11,726 nucleotides of DNA, taken from Pusillimonas sp. UBA6240. GTDB taxonomy: Bacteria > Pseudomonadota > Gammaproteobacteria > Burkholderiales > Burkholderiaceae_B. Shown one piece after another: positions 7,480-11,726 of this stretch (positions are counted from its first letter, which is position 1; every line of letters starts with the position of its first letter). A program made the translations under genes and the position numbers. The notes beneath the pieces are model-generated. The model made no database searches and was not told the DNA's origin. It saw nothing but the letters and a program-made list of their open reading frames with translations. Location of the stretch: assembly GCA_002441445.1 (NCBI GenBank), contig DJWC01000044.1, positions 1 to 11,726 on the forward strand, given 5' to 3'.

Positions 7480-7728
7480 ATGAATACATTTAATCAAATT
7501 ATCCGCGGCGTCATTTTCCTGATTCTTGCCCTTTGCGGCATGGCGATGGCGTTCATTTTCATGATTTCCACCGCCATCGCGGTCGCCATTCTTTATGTCG
7601 TGGCGCGCATCAAAGGGCGTCCTTTCGGCGTAAAAGCTTATTGGGAAGAACGCCGCCGTCCCTCGGCCGAAAAAAACATTTTTCGCAACAAGGATGTAAC
7701 GGATATAGAAATGCGGGAAATCCCCTAA
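7480..7728 (+). CDS. small membrane protein of unknown function
   Basis: An 82-residue protein that I do not recognise as a named family. Residues about 8-45 are almost continuously hydrophobic (IIRGVIFLILALCGMAMAF then IFMISTAIAVAILYVVARI), long enough for a two-helix membrane hairpin. They are followed by a basic segment (KGRPFGVKAYWEERRRPS) and a polar tail ending DIEMREIP. Codon use matches the neighbouring genes and the hydrophobic-then-basic layout is coherent, so I take it as real. It diverges from mrp and ends 288 bases before metG. The ribosome-binding signal is weak: AAAG at 7472-7475 is four bases from the ATG. Its function cannot be inferred from the sequence. Confidence 0.75.
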   Translation: MNTFNQIIRGVIFLILALCGMAMAFIFMISTAIAVAILYVVARIKGRPFGVKAYWEERRRPSAEKNIFRNKDVTDIEMREIP

Positions 7729-7804
7729 GGCCTGTGCCGCGTATCATACGCAGGCGCCCGCCGCCCGGGCGGGGCGATACACCAAACTTAACAATTCATC
7801 ACGA

Positions 7805-7834
7805 ATCCACACCGGCGGCGCGCCGGATGTGGAT
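7805..7834. repeat. large dyad / stem-loop upstream of metG
   Basis: ATCCACACCGGC (7805-7816) pairs with GCCGG-A-TGTGGAT (7822-7834), giving a 12-bp stem with one bulged A and a 5-base loop. No T-run follows on either strand, so it is not an intrinsic terminator. It could be an RNA structure or a protein-binding dyad. The rest of 7729-8016 contains no supported gene, only another GC palindrome (CCGCCCGGGCGG, 7761-7772) and the metG promoter candidate. Confidence 0.6.
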
Positions 7835-7932
7835 GCTCGCCGCGCCGCCCGGCTGCAGTGCCGCGGCCGCCAAGGCCCGGTTACCCTGACGGCCGCCTTC
7901 CGGCACTGGCGGGCCCCCACTCCATCAGCCTT

Positions 7933-7962
7933 CCTGCACGACGCCCAGGAAAGCCCTAAAAT
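7933..7962 (+). promoter_or_regulatory. candidate promoter of metG
   Basis: TAAAAT (7957-7962, five of six -10 consensus bases) lies 54 bases before the metG ATG. The region where a -35 would be expected (7933-7940, CCTGCACG) matches poorly, so the promoter would be weak or activator-dependent. It would begin transcription near 7969, inside the longer TTG-initiated reading frame, which supports the ATG at 8017 as the true start. Confidence 0.35.
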
Positions 7963-8016
7963 CGTGGATTGCCCGCCGCGGGGCGGCCCGTGTTCCAACT
8001 TTTCCCATTCAAGCAC

Positions 8017-10089
8017 ATGTCGCGCACGATTTTTGTCACCACCGCCTTGCCTTATGCCAACGGATCCTTCCACATCGGCCATATCATGGAATACATCCAG
8101 GCCGACATCTGGGTCAGGTCCATGCGCATGTCGGGGCATACGGTGCATTTCGTCGGCGCGGACGACGCCCACGGCGCGCCCATCATGCTCAAGGCCGAAA
8201 GCGAGGGCATCACTCCGCAGGCGCTGGTCGCGCGCTACGCGAGCGAGCGCCCGCAATATTTGAATGGCTTCCACATCGCTTTCGACCACTGGCATTCCAC
8301 GGACTCCGCCGAGAACGTGGCGCTGTCCCAGGATATCTACCGCCGTCTGAAGGCGGCGGGTTTCATCGAAACGCGGACCATTGAGCAGTTCTATGATCCG
8401 GTCAAAGGCATGTTCCTGCCCGACCGCTATATCAAGGGCGAGTGCCCGCGCTGCCACGCCAAGGACCAGTACGGCGATTCCTGCGAGTCCTGTGGCGCCG
8501 TTTATTCACCGACCGAGCTCATCGAACCCTATTCGACGCTGACCAAGGCCAGGCCGGTGCTGAAATCGTCCGAGCACTTCTTCTTCAAGCTGTCGGACCC
8601 GCGCTGCGTGGAATTCCTTCAGGAATGGACCACCGGCAGCAATGCCAGCGGCGCCAAGCGCCTGCAGCCGGAAGTTCTCGCCAAGACGCGCGAATGGCTG
8701 GGCGCCGGCGCCGACGGCGGGGAAGCCAATCTAGCCGACTGGGACATTTCCCGCGACGAACCCTACTTCGGCATCCCCATTCCCGATGCGCCCGGCAAAT
8801 ACTTTTATGTATGGCTGGACGCCCCGGTCGGCTATCTGGCCTCCCTGAAGGCCTATTGCGACAAGCAAGGCATGGATTTCGACGCCCTGCTGGCGCCCGG
8901 CGGCAGCACCGAGCAGGTGCACTTCATCGGCAAGGACATCGTGTACTTCCATGCGCTGTTCTGGCCTGCGATGCTGAAATTCTCGGGCCGCAAGACGCCG
9001 GACGCCCTCCACGTGCATGGCTTCATCACGGTCAGCGGCGAAAAAATGTCCAAGAGCCGCGGCACCGGCATCTCGCCGCTGCGCTATCTGGAGATCGGCA
9101 TGAATGCCGAATGGCTGCGCTATTACATCGCCGCCAAGCTGAATTCCCATGTCGAAGATCTGGATTTCAACCCCGAGGACTTCATCGCGCGCGTCAACAG
9201 CGACCTTATCGGCAAATACGTCAACATCGCCAGCCGCGCGGCCAATTTCATCAGCAAGCACTTCGACGGCAAGCTCGCCTACCTGGGAGATACCGAGGCC
9301 TTGCAAGAGCAGCTTGCGCAAGTGGCTGAAAAAGTGCGCGCCGACTTCGAACTGCGCGAATACGGCCGCGCCATCCGCGGCATCATGGCCCATGCCGACC
9401 ACATCAACCAGGCTTTCGACGCGGCCCAGCCCTGGGTAATGGCCAAAGGCATAGCCAGCGCCGGCGAAGAACAAAAGGCGGCGCTGCAGAATGTCTGCTC
9501 GCGCGCTTTGGCGGGCTTCAAGGCCCTGTCCGTCATGCTCGCGCCGGTCCTGCCCGCCCTGGCGGCCCGTGTGGCGCAGGAACTGTTCGGCGCAGCGCAA
9601 GGCTATATGTGGGCCGATGCCGCCCGGCTGCCGACCGAGGTAGCGCCTTTCAAGCACCTGATGCAGCGCGTGGATCCCAAAATGCTGGACGAGCTGTTCG
9701 AGCCGCCCGCCGAAGTCCCGCCCGCGCCCGGCGGCTGCCCCATTGCCGAAACCATAGACATCAAGGACTTCGCCAAGGTGGACTTGCGCATCGCCCGCAT
9801 CGTCGCCTGCGAAGAAGTGGAGGGCTCCGACAAATTGCTGCGGCTGATCCTGGATCTGGACGAAGGACGCCACCGCCAGGTGTTTTCCGGCATCAAATCC
9901 AGCTACAAGCCCGCCGACCTCGTCGGCAAGCTCACTGTGCTGGTCGCCAACCTGGCCCCGCGCAAAATGCGTTTCGGCGTATCCGAAGGCATGGTGCTAT
10001 CCGCCAGCCACAACGACGCCAGCGTGGATCCGGGCCTCTATGTCCTGGAACCCTGGCCGGGCGCCCGGCCAGGCATGCGCATCGGCTAG
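8017..10089 (+). CDS. metG: methionyl-tRNA synthetase
   Basis: Cytoplasmic class I synthetase that charges methionine onto tRNA-Met, including the initiator tRNA. It is 690 residues (E. coli MetG is 677). HIGH is at 19-22 within PYANGSFHIGHI and KMSKS at 343-347. The zinc knuckle uses C143, C146, C156 and C159. The anticodon-binding helical domain follows the KMSKS loop. A C-terminal tRNA-binding (EMAP-II-like) domain occupies about 580-690, starting at IDIKDFAKVDLRIARI and ending with MRFGVSEGMVLSAS and a short tail; it normally serves dimerisation and tRNA binding. The ATG at 8017 gives the family-standard N-terminus MSRTIFVTTALPYANG. An in-frame TTG at 7969 would add 16 atypical residues. 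The Shine-Dalgarno sequence is poor. It probably forms a transcript with the transporter gene 9 bases downstream. Confidence 0.98.
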   Translation: MSRTIFVTTALPYANGSFHIGHIMEYIQADIWVRSMRMSGHTVHFVGADDAHGAPIMLKAESEGITPQALVARYASERPQYLNGFHIAFDHWHSTDSAENVALSQDIYRRLKAAGFIETRTIEQFYDPVKGMFLPDRYIKGECPRCHAKDQYGDSCESCGAVYSPTELIEPYSTLTKARPVLKSSEHFFFKLSDPRCVEFLQEWTTGSNASGAKRLQPEVLAKTREWLGAGADGGEANLADWDISRDEPYFGIPIPDAPGKYFYVWLDAPVGYLASLKAYCDKQGMDFDALLAPGGSTEQVHFIGKDIVYFHALFWPAMLKFSGRKTPDALHVHGFITVSGEKMSKSRGTGISPLRYLEIGMNAEWLRYYIAAKLNSHVEDLDFNPEDFIARVNSDLIGKYVNIASRAANFISKHFDGKLAYLGDTEALQEQLAQVAEKVRADFELREYGRAIRGIMAHADHINQAFDAAQPWVMAKGIASAGEEQKAALQNVCSRALAGFKALSVMLAPVLPALAARVAQELFGAAQGYMWADAARLPTEVAPFKHLMQRVDPKMLDELFEPPAEVPPAPGGCPIAETIDIKDFAKVDLRIARIVACEEVEGSDKLLRLILDLDEGRHRQVFSGIKSSYKPADLVGKLTVLVANLAPRKMRFGVSEGMVLSASHNDASVDPGLYVLEPWPGARPGMRIG

Positions 10090-10098
10090 CCGCCCGCC

Positions 10099-11043
10099 AT
10101 GGACGGACCGCAGGACTACGGCATTCCCTCCCCCGGCGGGCGCCAGCAGGCGGCCTACCGCAGCACCATGGTCAGTGTCGCCGTCAACATTTTATTGACG
10201 GCGATACAGTTGTTCATAGGGCTGTTTGCCCATTCGCAGGCGCTGGTCGCCGACGCCATCCATTCCTTGTCCGACCTGGTTTCCGACGGTGTCGTCCTGT
10301 TCGCCAATAAGCACAGCCGCAAAGCGCCCGACGCCGACCATCCCTACGGCCACCGGCGCTTCGAAACCGCCGCGTCGCTGATCATCGGCGCGCTGCTGCT
10401 GGCGGTCGGCCTGGGCATGCTATGGAGCAGCTTCACCAAGCTTCAGAATCCCGCAGCCATTCCGGAAGTGCACCGCGCGGCCTTGTTCGCCGCCGTGCTC
10501 GCGCTCGTGGCCAAGGAACTGCTCTTCCGCTATCTGCTGCATGTCGCCGAGCGCGTGCGCTCGTCCATGCTGGTCGCCAATGCCTGGCACGCCCGTTCGG
10601 ACGCCGCCTCGTCATTCGTCGTGGCGCTGGGCATAATCGGCAATCTCGTCGGCTTCCATCTTGCCGACCCGCTGGCGGCGCTGGTGGTCGGCCTGATGAT
10701 CGTGCGCATGGGATGGAAGTTCTTCCTCGCTTCGTTCAATGTCTTGATGGACTCGGCGGTCGACGGCGAAACCGAAGCCCGCATCCGCGGCCATTTATTG
10801 TCCACTCCCGGCGTGATGGGCATACACGGGCTCAAAACCCGCAAGCTGGGCGACATGATATGGGTGGAAGTCGATATAGAAATGGACGGCGAGCTGACGG
10901 TCGCCCAGGGCCACGCCATCGCCGTCGAAGCGCGCAGGCGCGTCATGCAGAACGAAGCCGTGCTCGACGTCACCACCCATTTCGATCCCGTGCGAGTGTC
11001 TCGCCCCGCGGCTACCCCGGGGTCCAATTCGACCGCGCCCTGA
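10099..11043 (+). CDS. cation diffusion facilitator (CDF) family metal efflux transporter
   Basis: An inner-membrane divalent-cation/proton antiporter, 314 residues. Hydrophobic segments cover about 24-215, consistent with the usual six helices. The transport site looks like HxxxD in helix 2 (H55, D59 in DAIHSLSD) plus HxxxD in helix 5 (H164, D168 in WHARSD). The conserved cytoplasmic loop DADHPYGHRRFE is at 78-89. The cytoplasmic C-terminal domain contains H243, H272 and THFDP (H294, D296), the positions where CDF proteins bind regulatory metal. The HD/HD site is commonly associated with zinc, but the substrate is an inference. The start at 10099, 9 bases after the metG stop, has no visible Shine-Dalgarno sequence; an internal ATG at 10168 (residue 24) would begin right at the first helix. 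It is probably co-transcribed with metG. Confidence 0.92.
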   Translation: MDGPQDYGIPSPGGRQQAAYRSTMVSVAVNILLTAIQLFIGLFAHSQALVADAIHSLSDLVSDGVVLFANKHSRKAPDADHPYGHRRFETAASLIIGALLLAVGLGMLWSSFTKLQNPAAIPEVHRAALFAAVLALVAKELLFRYLLHVAERVRSSMLVANAWHARSDAASSFVVALGIIGNLVGFHLADPLAALVVGLMIVRMGWKFFLASFNVLMDSAVDGETEARIRGHLLSTPGVMGIHGLKTRKLGDMIWVEVDIEMDGELTVAQGHAIAVEARRRVMQNEAVLDVTTHFDPVRVSRPAATPGSNSTAP

Positions 11044-11164
11044 AAGCCCGGGCGCCCTGCCCGCCGGCTGGGGCGCAAACGCCTCGGACGCGGCGCCGAA
11101 ACCTGTGCCTACGCGGGGCGGCGACGGCATCGGCATTGGCGCTGGCATGGGGGTACGGCACACG

Positions 11165-11193
11165 ATGCCAAGGCGCCGTCCATGCTCTACACT
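11165..11193 (+). promoter_or_regulatory. candidate promoter of the spermidine-synthase-like gene
   Basis: ATGCCA (11165-11170) and TACACT (11188-11193) are separated by 17 bases, each matching four of six consensus bases. Transcription would start near 11200, about 22 bases before the ATG at 11222. The spacer 11044-11221 otherwise holds no gene. A stem GCGCCC/GGGCGC (11052-11057 and 11071-11076) just after the transporter stop has no T-run. Confidence 0.3.
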
Positions 11194-11221
11194 ATGGATT
11201 CCGGCGCTGCGTCCCCGAACG

Positions 11222-11726
11222 ATGAAACTCAAATCCAATCGCCTTCGATCCATCGTGCTGGGCTGCGTCCTCGCCGCCTGCTCCGTCATACTCATCACCT
11301 GTTGCCTGAGCGGCACGCGGGCCGCCACCCGGCTGATCCATACCGAGCCTTCCGACTTCGCCCCCGTCCTGGTGTTCGAAGAGTACGGCCAGCGCTGCAT
11401 GAACTTCAACACCATCGAAGACAACGGGCGGCAGACCTGCTTCGACCTGGAAGAGCCCGACAAGATGGTGTTCGCCTATACGCGCATGATGACCAGCGCG
11501 CTGTTCATGAAGCCCGATCCCGCGAACATCCTGATCGTCGGCCTGGGCGGCGCGACCATGCAGCGCGCGCTGCGGAAGATACTGCCCGAAACCACCATAG
11601 ACAGCGTTGAAATCGACCCCGCCGTCGCACGCGTCGCCGAACGCTACTTCGGCTACAAGCAGGGGCCGCGGCAACGCCTGTTCATCGAAGACGGCCGCGC
11701 CTTCATCGAGCGCGCCCTGCAGGAAG
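11222..11726 (+). CDS. spermidine-synthase-like (SAM-dependent aminopropyl/methyltransferase fold) protein, membrane-anchored or exported, cut by window edge
   Basis: 168 codons are visible and the frame is open to the right edge. A basic start (MKLKSNRLR) precedes a hydrophobic, cysteine-rich stretch at residues 10-29 (IVLGCVLAACSVILITCCL), a signal peptide or anchor. The Rossmann-type core follows: ILIVGLGGATMQRALRK (glycine-rich cofactor loop), then SVEIDPAVARVAERYFG (acidic E/D pair) and EDGRAFI. This order matches the spermidine synthase (SpeE) superfamily. However, the glycine loop reads GLGGAT instead of the GGGDG usual in true SpeE, and the catalytic DxxDP region would lie beyond the window. 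An aminopropyltransferase role is therefore unproven. ATG 11222 was chosen because it directly precedes the basic/hydrophobic leader. An in-frame ATG at 11165 would add 19 arginine-rich residues. No clear Shine-Dalgarno sequence is seen. Confidence 0.85.
   Translation, partial: MKLKSNRLRSIVLGCVLAACSVILITCCLSGTRAATRLIHTEPSDFAPVLVFEEYGQRCMNFNTIEDNGRQTCFDLEEPDKMVFAYTRMMTSALFMKPDPANILIVGLGGATMQRALRKILPETTIDSVEIDPAVARVAERYFGYKQGPRQRLFIEDGRAFIERALQE

Noticed and set aside
7803..7836. Replication origin suggested by the paired DnaA-box-like sequences
   Set aside because: Only two imperfect boxes, no AT-rich unwinding region and no dnaA, dnaN or gidA nearby. I kept it only as a dyad.
8731..9873. 380-codon open frame on the minus strand inside metG
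   Set aside because: metG on the plus strand has every catalytic motif in place; the antisense frame is a composition artefact.
11050..11076. Stem after the CDF gene as a terminator
   Set aside because: Six-bp GC stem with a 13-base loop and no T-run; stems like this are common in DNA of this composition.
11165..11221. 19-residue N-terminal extension of the spermidine-synthase-like protein from ATG 11165
   Set aside because: The added residues (MPRRRPCSTLWIPALRPRT) do not resemble a leader, and the start overlaps the candidate -35. ATG 11222 immediately precedes a normal signal-type sequence.

Overview
The window is ordinary chromosomal DNA from a high-GC betaproteobacterium. The protein sequences (dCTP deaminase, Mrp, TamA/TamB, MetG) look most like Alcaligenaceae, i.e. 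Bordetella, Achromobacter or Pusillimonas relatives. This placement is from recognition of the proteins, not from a database search. I see no IS element, phage gene, tRNA, rRNA or CRISPR array.

Left part (1-7387), all on the minus strand and transcribed right to left: mrp (Fe-S cluster carrier ATPase), tamA (outer-membrane Omp85 barrel), tamB (very large inner-membrane-anchored periplasmic protein), then dcd (dCTP deaminase, cut by the left edge). mrp, tamA and tamB are packed within a few bases of each other and probably form one transcript. dcd follows after 158 bp with its own candidate promoter.

Right part (7480-11726), all on the plus strand: a small unrecognised membrane protein diverging from mrp, a 288-bp gene-free stretch with a strong dyad and a candidate metG promoter, metG (methionyl-tRNA synthetase), a cation diffusion facilitator transporter starting 9 bp after metG, and the first 168 codons of a spermidine-synthase-like protein with a hydrophobic N-terminus, cut by the right edge.

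The gene set is mostly housekeeping, and I do not claim a new defence or mobile system. The most unusual content is inside tamB. Three separate in-frame tandem repeats encode hydrophilic peptides with periods of 6, 10 and 4 residues, and one of them lies between the only two periplasmic cysteines of the protein. The apparently exported spermidine-synthase-like protein and the dyads in the two intergenic regions flanking the small membrane-protein gene are the next most interesting items.
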